Assembly: GCA_002794775.1 (NCBI GenBank)
Contig: NBAY01000119.1
Location: 1 to 64,000, forward strand
Source: Porodaedalea pini
Lineage: Eukaryota; Basidiomycota; Agaricomycetes; Hymenochaetales; Hymenochaetaceae
Direction: 5' to 3'
Length of the DNA: 64,000 nt
Below, one piece after another: positions 43,904 through 54,550 of the stretch (position 1 is its first letter; each line of letters opens with the position of its first letter). The notes below the pieces were generated by a model. That model worked only from the letters and a program-made list of their open reading frames with translations. It was not told where the DNA came from and searched no databases. The translations under genes were made by a program, and so were the position numbers.

Positions 43904-43907
43904 CCGG

Positions 43908-46900
43908 TTCCAACCACACTCCCCAAAGAATATTGAATCACCAGGACACAACACCCCAATCCTCTGAAGGACCTTCTGGAACTGCCGACCCATCCGCCAC
44001 CATTCTCACCTGGGAAAAGACTCACCCAGGAACGATATGACGAAATGAACATGGACCCGGCCAGATTCCTACTCCCTGAAGAAAAGGATCTCGCGTGGTG
44101 GGTCATCCGTACGCAGGAAATGGCGTTCGCGTGGGACAAAACAGAAAAGGGCGCACTCGACTACGACTACTTCGCCCCAGTCCTTATCCCAATGATCGAA
44201 CATATTCCATGGGTACTGAAGAATATTCCTATCCCACCGGGAATATTCGACAGGGTCGTCGCAATCATCAAAGACAAAATCATGTCCGGTGTTTACAAAC
44301 CGTCAAACTCGTCATATCGATCCAGGTGGTTCTGCATAGTAAAGAAGGATGGAAAGTTGCTGAGAATAGTCCACGATCTTCAACCTCTAAATGCAGTCAC
44401 GATATGAGATCCGTCGGTACTGTATCCAACAGAACACATCGCCGAGTCTTTCGGGGGCCGATCCTGTTATACAACTTTGGACTTATTCGTAGCGTTCGAC
44501 CAAAGAAAACTCGCCATACGAAGTAGGGACATAACAACATTCCAGACGCCACTAGGAGCATTCCAACTCACATCGATTCCCATGGGGTATACGAACTCCC
44601 AGCAAATCATGCACGCCGATGTCACATTCATTCTGAAGGACGAAATCCCAGACGTGGTGTTCCCATACATTGACGATATACCCATAAAAGGGCCGGCCAC
44701 GCGATACGAGTTACAGGACGGATCGTACGAGACCATCCCTGAAAATTCAGGAATCTGCCGATTCATATGGGAACACCTAAACGACGTCAACCGAGTCCTC
44801 CAAAGATTCAAAGTAGTTGGGGTGACTCTGTCCGGGAAGAAGTTGGTACTTGCTGCACCCGAAGCCGTGATAGTCGGCCACACCTGCAACTACTCAGGAC
44901 GAGTCCCAGACGAAGCACGAGTCCAAAAAGTCATCGACTGGCCTCCTTGTGAAGACATTACTGACGTTCGATCATTCCTCGGAACTGCCGGAGTCCTCAG
45001 GCATTTTATCAACGACTTTGCCTGATTGGCATATGATCTGAACCGACTCACCGGAAAAGACGTCCCCTTCTCATTTGGAAAACTCGAACAGTGATCGATG
45101 GACCAACTTAAGAAGGCAGTCGCCGAGTCTGGAGCCATCAGGCCGATCGACTACAAATGCGGGAGACCGGTCCACCTCTGCGTAGATTCGTCAATTCGAG
45201 GATACGGAGCAATTCTCTTACAGATCGGAGAAAATGGAGAACGATTCCCAGCCCGTTTTATGTCTGCAACCTGGAACGAGAGGGAACAGAACTACTCACA
45301 GCCAAAAGTAGATCTGTTCGGGCTCATGAGGGCACTCCACGACGCACGGATCTACCTAATAGGACTGGACCACTTCTACATTGAAGTCGACGCCAAGTAC
45401 ATTAAAGGCATGATCAACAACCCAGATATCCAGCCAAACGCAACGATCAACCGGTGGATCGCTGGAATCTTATTGTTCCACTTCACGATTATCCATGTAC
45501 CAGGCACTCGGCATACAGGCCCAGACGGACTCAGTCGACGAAAGCGAGCAGACACCGACCCTCCAGATGACGAAAACTACGAAGAATGGATCGACAATCA
45601 GTATGCTTTCATATTCGTAGCATACACTGAAGACATTCCTCCCGCTACTGACCCTCCCACCATTCCTCGGACAGTTGCAGCAGAATCGGCCGATCAAGAG
45701 TTGATAAAAATCAAGGAGTTTCTCAGCGACCCAAAGAAACCAGGAGACATGTCAGACAACGACTTTCGACACTTCGTAACAAAGGCAACTCGATTTTTCG
45801 TCGCAGATGGACAACTTTGGAGGAAACGATACTCGGGACCACACCAACTCGTACTCGCATGAGATCACCGATTCTCAGTCATGCAGTCAGCACACGATGA
45901 CCTGGGACACAAAGGATTCTTTTCAGTACAACTACGAATCCACGATCGATTTTGGTGGCCCATGATGAGTTCCGACATACATTGGTTCCTGAAGACATGT
46001 CACTTGTGCCAGACTCGGCAATTCACTCACGTACGAATCCCGCCGAACGTCCCAACACCAGCGCCACTATTCACCAGGGTACACATAGACGTGATGCTCA
46101 TGCCCAAATCAGGAGGATTCAGGTATATCGTCCAGGCAAGAGACTCGCTCACAGGCTACCCGGAATTCCGACTCTTACGCGCCGACAACTCGAGATCGAT
46201 CGCCAACTTCATCTTCCAGGACATCATATGTCGATGGGGTTATGTACATGAGATCGTTTCAGACAATGGTCCATCATTTGACGGCGAAGTAATCAGGATG
46301 TTGGCAAGATACGGAGTCCACAATATCCGAATCTCCCCCTATAACTCGAGAGCAAACGGAATCGTAGAGTGGCGCCACAGGGACCTTAGAGAAACACTGA
46401 TGAAACTTGCTGGGAATGACGAAGCTCGATGGTCACAACATGCATACCATGCCATATGGGCGGAGAGGATCACGATTCAGAAAGCAACGGGATATTCGCC
46501 ATACTACATGGTCCATGGAGTCCAGCCGATCCTTCCATTCGACCTGGCCGAACAAACGTACATGTCGCCAGTATATACGTCGAAGGTATCCCAGTCGGAA
46601 CTACTCACGGCACGAGCAAGGGCACTCCAGCGTCGACCAGAAGACTTGAAACGAGTACACTCGGCAGTCATGCGCACTCGCTTCAAATCAATCCAGCAAT
46701 TCGAAAAACACTACCAAAACACGATCCGAGACTACGACTTTGGCCCTGGAGCCCTGGTTCTGGTTTGAAACTCACGAATCGACACAGAACTAAGCCGGAA
46801 AGCCAAACCCAAATACCTCAGACCTATGGTAGTTGTTTGCCGAACAACTGGAGGATCGTACATACTCGCAGAACTCACAGGCGCAGTCTCGGCACTACGA

Positions 46901-47104
46901 TATGCAGCCTTTAGAGTTATCCCGTACCACCCCCAAGCCAACATATCAACCCCAGTCACCCAGATAGTTGAGCAAACCGATTCAGAACTCGACGATCTCG
47001 CCAACAAACATTCAAAAATCGAAGGGGAGGAGCTCGGTGCCGAGGATCGGCCACAACCAACAGAAATCCTCGACACCGACTCTGGAACCGAATCTGAATC
47101 ATGA
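43908..47104 (+). pseudogene. pol: Gypsy-2 Pol: RT, RNase H and integrase, broken by TGA codons
   Basis: One frame with TGA at 43934, 44405, 45023, 45092, 45860 and 46766 and no TAA or TAG. Blocks in order: PSNSSYRSRWFCIVKKDGK and HDLQPLNAVTI of RT; PLGAFQLTSIPMGYTNS; the catalytic FPYIDDIPIKG near 44663-44695; GFLGTAG-like SFLGTAGVLRHF; RNase H from LCVDSSIRGYGAILLQ to FYIEVDAKYIKGM; integrase HHCC (AHDDLGHKGFF to CHLCQ) and DDE core (VHIDVMLM, VSDNGPSF, GIVEWRHRDL). No chromodomain is present, unlike Gypsy-1. The final TGA at 47102 may be the natural stop. The retained domain order shows that decay is recent and limited mostly to point changes. Confidence 0.9.
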
Positions 47105-47322
47105 TACCCCGTTATTCTCTTTAATATTCATACTCATTCCATTTCCTTTCATGCAACAAACCCCTACTCTCAAACTTCAAAACCGCGAAATCCACAAAAA
47201 GCAGTACTTTACCGAGCCTGGAAGGAAAAGCCGAGTCTTATACTTCCGCCGTAAAGCACAGTGTAACGCGGTACCAACCATAGACTAAATTCCCTTAATA
47301 AATAACAAACACCAAAACTACC

Positions 47323-49423
47323 CTATTTTCTACCCTTCCCTTTTCCCTTCTTCTTCTTTTCCTTTTCTTCCTTCTCCTCCTGCTCTTGAACGGTCCGATA
47401 GTTAATGAAAGATTCCTTGTCAAGGAATGGCATAGGTGGCAACCAGTCCTCAACCTCCTCGTATTCGCCGAGACGACACGTAAGCTCATCGACACGAGCC
47501 TCATACGCCTCAAGACGACGACGAACGGCGGCCTGGCGCTCGCGAATTGACACACAAGACTCGGCGACATTCCTAGCCAACGCCCTGACCAGGACGTCGA
47601 TGGAAGCCGTGTCTGAGTAATCAGGCACATCGCCGAACTGCCAGACTGTGCCACCGATACCGATCGGGTCCGCCATGGAAAGCGCGAGAGGAGCGAGCTG
47701 GGTACCACCACGCTGCCCGCGGAACCTCTCGAAGACGCAGCGCGCCTTATTCCACGAACAGCGGGTGCACCGCCGACTCTTGGGGACACCATCGCATGAC
47801 GCGCCCACAACAATGCAAGTATCGCAAGCGAGGGCAAACTGAACAGTCCGCCCTAGGTGTACCCCACCTCCGAGCAAATCCGGGTCTGGGCCATCAGAAA
47901 CAGCCTCTTCGGGCTTCACATCTCTCGCAGAGGACGCACCCACAGCACGCGGAACCTTGGACGGACCAGGACGAGAAGGTCCTTCATCGCCGCTGGATTC
48001 AACCACAACCGGCTTTTGCTTCGTCCCAGGCTTCGTAGGAGGGACGTTGGCTGCCACTGCCTCAGAACGCGTGCACGAACCACCAACCTACATAGGAACA
48101 GTCAACCATGAAGATCAGGATCGGTACAGAAAGGAATGTTCACCTTCGTCACCTCACGTGGTATCTTTGTGGATGAGGTGCTTCCGCCGACTGTTGAAGG
48201 ATCGGTTTTTACAGTCCCAGCCGGCGCAGCCAGGAAAGGAGTGGCAGAAGTCCTATGAGGGGGCGCGGTGGGCCCACCAGTACCTCGACGAGACACGGCA
48301 CTTGCATCCGAACCAGCTTGAGGCAGCAACACGGGAGAAACGACCTCCCCGCTTTCTGCTCCCGAACGCGCGAGGACAGGACAAGGGTGAGGCTGACGCA
48401 TACGTGATCCACGACGGGGCAGAGGTGGAATCGACTGAGTAGGAGCGGAAGGGATCGCAGATGAAACCGGCAGAGGAGGACCAACCATACGTTGGAGTTG
48501 CCCCTGGAGCTCCTCGTCTGTCGCTGTAGGATACAGCGCATGCAACGACTCACGCACGCCCCTCAGTTTTGCCGTGCGCTCCTCCTTTTCCTGAGCCTGT
48601 TTGGCCACCAGGAGATCTGTACGCTCGATCCAGAATCACGCCTCCTCTGCAGCCTGTTTGGCACGCTCGGTGTCCTCACGAGCCTGACGCTCTACCCTCT
48701 CCTGGGCCTCAGCAGCAGCGCGCGCACGCTCGGCAGCAACGAGCTCGCGTTTGCGCTTACGCTCGGCCACCTTCTCCTCCTCCTCAGCAATAAGGGACCA
48801 AAGATGCTTGGGAAGCATCTCCTCGGTCGCGTTCTCCACCGCCTCCTCAGCCTCAGTCTGGAACACGTCCAAAAGGACATCCATCGCGGTAAATGAGACA
48901 TGGGTGGCTTTTGCGCGCTCGGAAATGCCATCCCATGCAGTAGAAAGGGAGCGCTAGAAAAGGGGTATCAGAAGCAAAAACAAGAAAACAAAAACAAGCG
49001 GCGCACCCAAGTAGCCTGTACATACGCCATCGCCTCCTCACGAGCCTCTTCACTCGACTTCTCGAGATCGTCAAGAGCCGAGTTGAAGTCTTCCATACGT
49101 GACAAGAAAGGATCACACTGGACGAGACTCGGCATGACAGACTCGGCAGAGGAGACACCAACTTCACCGGCAGGTTCTCCCTCTCCGCCCACTTCTCCGC
49201 CCAACGAGGACGACGGTAGCTGCAACGGACACGGGAGATCTGCGCCGACGAGCGCGCCTCCCACGTCTCAGTTGCCATCATCAGTTTCCTGCGAAAAACC
49301 AGGGGCCGCTGGTGCGTGATTGCTAGCCCCCAACTTCTCCTGTGGCGGTGTTGAAGAACCCCCCGCATCCTTGGGAGACACGGGGGTGCACGGGACGGTA
49401 TCAGGAGTCGTAGCGTTGTCCAT
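47323..49423 (-). pseudogene. Antisense accessory gene inside Gypsy-2 (coiled coil plus Cys-rich motif)
   Basis: The reverse strand starts with ATG at 49423 (MDNATTPDTVPCTPVSPKDA) and reads through a TGA at 49269-49271 into DPFLSRMEDFNSALDDLEKS. It continues across an intron (donor after AMAYVQ, acceptor before RSLSTAWDGISERA at about 48953) into a Glu/Arg-rich coiled coil (EEEEKVAERKRKRELVAAER), a second TGA at 48636-48638, and a Ser/Pro-rich region. After a phase change near 48100 it reaches a Cys cluster (CDTCIVVGASCDGV, then CTRCSWNKARC), another coiled coil and a Lys-rich tail to 47323. The Cys pattern may bind zinc. It is convergent with pol, and polymerase activity is not expected. It could be one gene with a frame error or two adjacent genes. 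Function unknown. Confidence 0.6.
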
Positions 49424-50191
49424 CGAATGGGTAAGGTGAGATGGAGGAGGTGGTAGTAAAAAGTAGAGGGGGGCACGTTTCGAAAACTACGACGATCTTT
49501 ACCAACAGGAATCACGCCCCCGTATTACCGGACCGGAACAAGCGCCGTGATCGCACTCGAGAAGCACGACATGGAACCCGGTCATTTCAAGATCACCGAA
49601 GCGCCCGAAACGGTTCTCGACGATCACACACCTCAAAAGCCAATCACACGCAGATCCAGACCACACCAAATACAGTATGAACCCGCTGACCACTCACAAC
49701 AAACCCAGGCACACACCGAACACCAGCAGCCAACTGTAAGCCCGCTCCTACCAAAAGGGGACCCCGAGGCACGCAACACACAAATACTCAACGGAAAACG
49801 AACACCAAAGAAGATAACTATGCCGAACCAGGACCACCAAACAAAAATCACAACTGGCAATACAGAGACATGGACCAGTACCAAACACATAAAACATGAA
49901 ACATTGGACTAAAAAGACACCCAAATCTGCAGATCGACCAGCCGCCGACCACGAGAAAATGACACCATCACTGTCACAAATCACCCACCGAAGGACCAAC
50001 CAAAGCATGCGAATGAATCGCCCGAAACACGCAACAAATGTGAACTCCGCTGACTGACGGCATGACCAATACAGAGAGGTCCACCCAATACAGACACACA
50101 AATGACTCAGGCGACGCAACTGTCCTTAAAAAGACACGACATTACTGAAAGCAACAAAAAGAAAAAGAAACAACATCCGACCCTGCCCACA
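49424..50191. other. Gypsy-2 non-coding stretch between antisense gene and ORF C
   Basis: An A- and C-rich segment with short ORFs only. It may contain a divergent promoter for the antisense gene and ORF C. Confidence 0.4.
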
Positions 50192-51070
50192 ATGGAAAGT
50201 ACCAACATCACCCCTCCCCACGCGATTGTCCTCAAGGGCATGGCGCACTGCATGCCCAACCCGACGCCCGGCGACCTTGCACTGGCCAACCCTCGCCCGA
50301 CCGGGGTCTTGCAGATAGTCGTGTACGACCCGGCAACGACCTCATTCGCCAAGTTCGCGGCAGAACTACTGTTCGCATTCGATAAGCTCACGCCCACAGA
50401 CCCGACTCTTATATACGTGGCCTATACGTTCTGCACACCCGAAATACAAGAGCGACTCTCGCAGTCACCCGCACTCGCTGGAGGTTCGTGGTCTCAATTC
50501 TGCACCACAGTCGCCATAGCCAGCCCCGACTGCGAGGGGCTCACACAACTCGCGTATGAAGAAGTATACCACACGGTGTTCAGATGGATCACGAGCAGGA
50601 AGGCGACCTCCTACGAATCAGCCCTGACCCTCTCTTGGTTCAATGCCGCAGCAACGGTGTCCTATGTCCAACTGGCATACCTCAGCCAACTGTACGAAGC
50701 CCGGGAATCGCTGATTTCTGCAGAAGCTGAGCAGGCCGACTTCGCAGCAATGCTCGAAGACGCCGAGCAGGAGTGTACAGCACGTGAAGCACAACAATCG
50801 GCCCTTCAGGAAACAGCGATCTCAATGACCCGCCTCGCCGAAACCGCTTGGGAACAAGTCATCAAAGCCCACGAACTACTCTCACAGTTAGTCGGTCAAC
50901 TCAACGAGCACCACATTGTACCGATCAACCTAGGCGAGCACATGAACTTGATCGCGTCATGGAACGACTTCAATGTGATGTTCGCAGCCGAGTATGGAAG
51001 GATCGCACAGGAAGGATCAGCTATGACGGACAGGGAGGCTAAAGCCGAACACCCGGTGCATTTCTCTTGA
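50192..51070 (+). CDS. Gypsy-2 accessory ORF C (292 residues, unknown)
   Basis: Chosen start ATG 50192 (MESTNITPPHAIVLKGMAHC), although the frame is open from 50102. The protein is mostly helical in appearance, with ALSWFNAAA-type Ala-rich segments and a Glu/Ala-rich coiled-coil-like region (residues about 175-235, EAEQADFAAMLEDAEQECTA). There are no transmembrane segments or known catalytic motifs. It is intact, in contrast to the TGA-ridden gag-pol. It could be an element-encoded structural or regulatory protein. No homologue recognised. Confidence 0.55.
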   Translation: MESTNITPPHAIVLKGMAHCMPNPTPGDLALANPRPTGVLQIVVYDPATTSFAKFAAELLFAFDKLTPTDPTLIYVAYTFCTPEIQERLSQSPALAGGSWSQFCTTVAIASPDCEGLTQLAYEEVYHTVFRWITSRKATSYESALTLSWFNAAATVSYVQLAYLSQLYEARESLISAEAEQADFAAMLEDAEQECTAREAQQSALQETAISMTRLAETAWEQVIKAHELLSQLVGQLNEHHIVPINLGEHMNLIASWNDFNVMFAAEYGRIAQEGSAMTDREAKAEHPVHFS

Positions 51071-51359
51071 AACCCCCCTGACTCAAACGCCTCATGTTAC
51101 ATTAGGCAAAATAGAGTACCCCTCCATTCCTTTAATAACAAAGAACCCCGTTTTGTATGACAACAGACACCGACCCTCTCTATTTTACTTTCTCTCCGCC
51201 CAAATTTTTTTTTCTTACACCGAACATCGCACCAATTAATAACTCCGAGTCTCTATAAAATACCCCCTCCTTTTCGTTCATTTAGAATCATCCGCTCTAC
51301 GATATCCCCCTCTTGAATAATTCAACTTTGTCTTTCTTCACTTCTACCCTTCACCGACC

Positions 51360-51911
51360 ATGCGCTCAGACCGAACCAGCACCGAGTCTTTCTATGACAA
51401 CCGAATCCTGTGCCCGGATGACATACGAGGGGTCCACAACTGGTCAATATCATTCACGCTCGCCGTCGCACGCCATCACTCACGTCAGGCCACTCTCGAG
51501 GATGTCCTACGCCACTCCGGATCTCACCAGCGCTTCTGGCGCTTGATCGCCGAGCCCGGCATGAAGGTGCACGAGTTCTTCCTGCGCCTGTACATGGCGA
51601 TCGACGTCCAGTTCCGACCCCGACCGACCCTGATCAATAACCACACCAAGTATGTCGTCAATCAAGGGCTGGAACTCCCAGTCAACCAGTGTCTACGTTC
51701 AGTGGTGACACACGACCTGATCCGGATCGCGATTATCCTGTGGCACCTGGACCTACAGACGAGCATACACCACCCAGCCCTGTCAGTCCAACTTGAGAAC
51801 CTCCGTGACACGGTCGCGCAACAATTAGCGCACATCACGAAACTCCAGGGTGCGATTTCGGCATTGATCGGTGAACCGTCAACCTCTTCATCTTCTTCTT
51901 CGCACCACTAA
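51360..51911 (+). CDS. Gypsy-2 accessory ORF D (183 residues, unknown)
   Basis: ATG at 51360 preceded by a TATAAAAT at 51255 and a CT-rich leader, so it may have its own promoter. The protein has a compact N-terminal region with Trp-rich motifs (VHNWSISFTLAVARHHSRQA, HQRFWRLIAEPG), a helical part and a Ser-rich then His-His end. Intact reading frame. Located 105 bp before the 3' LTR. Function unknown and no recognised family. Confidence 0.55.
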   Translation: MRSDRTSTESFYDNRILCPDDIRGVHNWSISFTLAVARHHSRQATLEDVLRHSGSHQRFWRLIAEPGMKVHEFFLRLYMAIDVQFRPRPTLINNHTKYVVNQGLELPVNQCLRSVVTHDLIRIAIILWHLDLQTSIHHPALSVQLENLRDTVAQQLAHITKLQGAISALIGEPSTSSSSSSHH

Positions 51912-52016
51912 ATACCACAGAACGCACCAAACCTTGCCCATTACACATTCTTTAATTTCCAATTCAACCCCTTCTCATGTACACCGCAAACACCTTTTTT
52001 CTGGCCCCCCAGGAGA

Positions 52017-52856
52017 TGTAGCGATTAACTATCACCTACGCGCCGGCTGAGTCTTTCTGCCCTCACTTACACTACTCCTTTGACTCCCTTTACCAGCCGC
52101 CGAACATTACCATTTATTCATTCGTAATCGGCGGCCTACTCTTTATTATTAATTCTTGGTATGGACACGATCGGATGGACGGATGTCGTACGAACTCGAT
52201 CAGCACATGGACGACCGACTCTCGTGGGCACAGGTGGAAGGACTTAGGGGAGTAGGACAAGGACGTGGGATACAGTTGTGCAGTGGTGGGAGACAAGAGA
52301 GCAGGTTGGGCACTACAATATCACTCCACGATGATCGGCTGCGTGATGTGTGCAGGCCGATCGCTGACTCACCTTCACATCTGTTCACACAGACTCGGCC
52401 GAGTCCTGCACCGCTTTCTCTGCTTCAGTTTAGTATAAATTCGCGGTAGTTTGTACACACACAGACACGGAGACACGGAGACAGACACACACAGTACAGA
52501 AGACAGACAGTCCCCTCTCCACCTCTAGACCGCAATCTACTACATGCATTACTATGCACTACTTGCCCGACTCTCGTTCTGAAAACAGTATACACCGACT
52601 CTGTCGCCGACTCTCAGAACTCCGTCACCCAATCACCGAACACCCTCGGCCGCTGCCTCAAGTGCCGATTTTACCCACCCGAGTCTTGGTCTAACCGGAA
52701 TCCCGCAGGTATCCGTATCGCCAAGTCTTCATATCTCGAACCTCGCTCTACTTAGGTTGTCCCTCTCGGTATACCGAGTCACCGCAGTCCCCCTTGGGTC
52801 AAACACGAGCGCTAGCCCGGATCGCCCTTCAGATTGGAAGAGTCTGCACCCCTACA
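52017..52856 (+). repeat. Gypsy-2 3' LTR
   Basis: 840 bp, better preserved at CpG sites than the 5' LTR (only two of the nine differences are mutated here). The tract just before it (CCCCCCAGGAGA) is a poor polypurine tract. Confidence 0.95.
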
Positions 52857-52989
52857 ACAGTGCAGGCAATTTTTTGACAACTGTCTGAGTCAAGCAAATT
52901 TGGATGAGTTTGAGGGTTTCAGCACAACAGTCAAACAGAACAAGAGGAGACATTCACTCTAGTTCATCCCTCACAACATCAACAGTATA

Positions 52990-53205
52990 GTATATAGACC
53001 ATTCTCCAACAAGTTTCATGTCATTAGCTTCAAAATTGAGCTCAGGAAAAATCTGGGAAGGAGTTTTTCTAGAAAAACACCCATTCTCACTACTGCAGCC
53101 TCAATATTCCACCTTCTGTCTACTAAGCTCACAAACATTTAGAAGCTGTTGAAAAATAAATTTGGCAACATTTTTGAAATGATTCTGTGAAGAATTGACA
53201 GAGAT
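52990..53205. repeat. Old inverted-repeat arm flanking Gypsy-2
   Basis: Imperfect reverse complement of about 37965-38165, sharing for example TCTCCAACAAG and TTCAAAATTGAGCTCAGGAAAA. With Gypsy-2 removed the two arms would lie about 160 bp apart, giving a palindromic, MITE-like target. Confidence 0.6.
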
Positions 53206-53211
53206 ATAGAT

Positions 53212-54066
53212 TTACAGCCTTTTTCATAAGTCCTGCGACACGTGCATGTCACGTGAAGTGAGCCGCGTCAGAGCCAAAGTGTCGAAAAATTAGAATGAAT
53301 GTCTATTTTCTCTGTGAATTCTACACAGTACCTGCTCATTAAGTACTCAAAAAAAAGGCACGGTTCCCAGGAGAAGAAATATGTAAAATATGGAGCAATA
53401 AAATGACTGTGTAGGCAGGTGGAGATCAAACAAGTGCAGCTGGTCTGTTCTCTCACCCATTTCCACTGAGATTCAAAAATTATGGCTCCCCTACATCTAC
53501 CTATAAAATTCTTTCCTGTGTCTGTAAATTAAGTATATGACTATACCAACATCTCCTGCAAGTTTGAAGCCAATCCATTTAGTATTCATGGTGCAGCAGC
53601 AAGATTTGTGTTCTACTCTGCAAGACCTGTTGTGAGAAAAGGAGGGTGGAAAGAGCTTGAAGTGGAACACAAATCTTGCTGCTGCACCATGAATACTAAA
53701 TGGATTGGCTTCAAACTTGCAGGAGATGTTGGTATAGTCATATACTTAATTTACAGACACAGGAAAGAATTTTATAGGTAGATGTAGGGGAGCCATAATT
53801 TTTGAATCTCAGTGGAAATGGGTGAGAGAACAGACCAGCTGCACTTGTTTGATCTCCACCTGCCTACACAGTCATTTTATTGCTCCATATTTTACATATT
53901 TCTTCTCCTGGGAACCGTGCCTTTTTTTTGAGTACTTAATGAGCAGGTACTGTGTAGAATTCACAGAGAAAATAGACATTCATTCTAATTTTTCGACACT
54001 TTGGCTCTGACGTGGCTCACTTCACGTGACATGCACGTGTCACAGGACTTATGAAAAAGGCTGTAA
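53212..54066. repeat. Long hairpin: 402-bp arms, 51-bp loop
   Basis: 53212-53613 is a near-perfect reverse complement of 53665-54066. The two differences I see (near 53237 and 53266) are CpG versus CpA or TpG. A tandem duplicate of GGACTTATGAAAAAGGCTGT follows the right arm at 54045-54085. The 62-codon ORFs in each arm are mirror images and not genes. It may be a fold-back or MITE-like unit, or a source of double-stranded RNA if transcribed. Confidence 0.85.
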
Positions 54067-54239
54067 CAGGACTTATGAAAAAGGCTGTAACAGGTTTTTG
54101 AGGTGCTGAAATGCTCAAATTTTGTGATCTTCACATATGCATGTCTCAAGACTTATGAAAAACACTGTAACCTGCAGATAGTTCATGGGACCCAGTATAG
54201 GTCCAAGAAGCCAATCTAGTACCTGCACCTGTGTCAAGC

Positions 54240-54550
54240 CATGGCAGAATCTAATGAATTCCACAATCAATTTTTTATTCTACAAAATTCCATAGAATCT
54301 ATGAGGTGTATCATTTTTCTATCTATATTCTAAATTTCAAGCTGCCAATTCTGTTCAATTCCAAATGTTCGGCTTGCTGATTCCAGAAAATTCCAACAGA
54401 GCTCCAGAATTCACCTCAATTCCATCCAATTCTGAACAAGCTTGCTGAGTCCGAGCACATTCTAATATCATTCCAGAATATTCTACCAGTATTATTGCAT
54501 TCTAAGCCAATTCTATCTTTTTCCGCTTGGGAGGGTTTTCCTGATGATGG
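54240..54550. repeat. ATTCC-rich degenerate repeat, copy 2
   Basis: AATTCCA and ATTCTA variants recur through 54240-54515 and the tract ends with GGAGGGTTTTCCTGATGA (54533-54550), the reverse complement of the motif at 28573-28590. Confidence 0.5.

Larger units (their letters stand above)
38200..52856 (+). mobile_element. Gypsy-2: 14.7-kb decayed Ty3/Gypsy element with accessory genes
   Basis: LTRs of 840 bp (38200-39039 and 52017-52856, TGTAGC..CCTACA) flanked by ACAG on both sides (38196-38199, 52857-52860). If the LTR ends one base earlier the duplication is AACAG (5 bp). The LTRs differ at nine positions, all CpG versus TpG or CpA. Inside: gag and pol in essentially one frame broken by TGA codons, a nested solo LTR at 42908-43903, an antisense gene at 47323-49423 and two sense ORFs at 50192 and 51360. 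At 14.7 kb it is far longer than Gypsy-1, mainly because of the 5-kb accessory region between pol and the 3' LTR. Confidence 0.95.

Noticed and set aside
39116..47104. TGA read as a sense codon or selenocysteine in Gypsy-2
   Set aside because: Neighbouring host genes and Gypsy-1 use TGA as stop, and the CpG-only LTR differences explain the TGAs more simply; kept only as an alternative.
47396..48442. Forward-strand ORFs opposite the antisense gene (47405-48442)
   Set aside because: No conserved motif; the reverse strand has better coding character (coiled coils, Cys cluster, intron).
53268..54010. Identical 62-codon ORFs in both arms of the hairpin
   Set aside because: Mirror images produced by the inverted repeat, with no recognisable motif.
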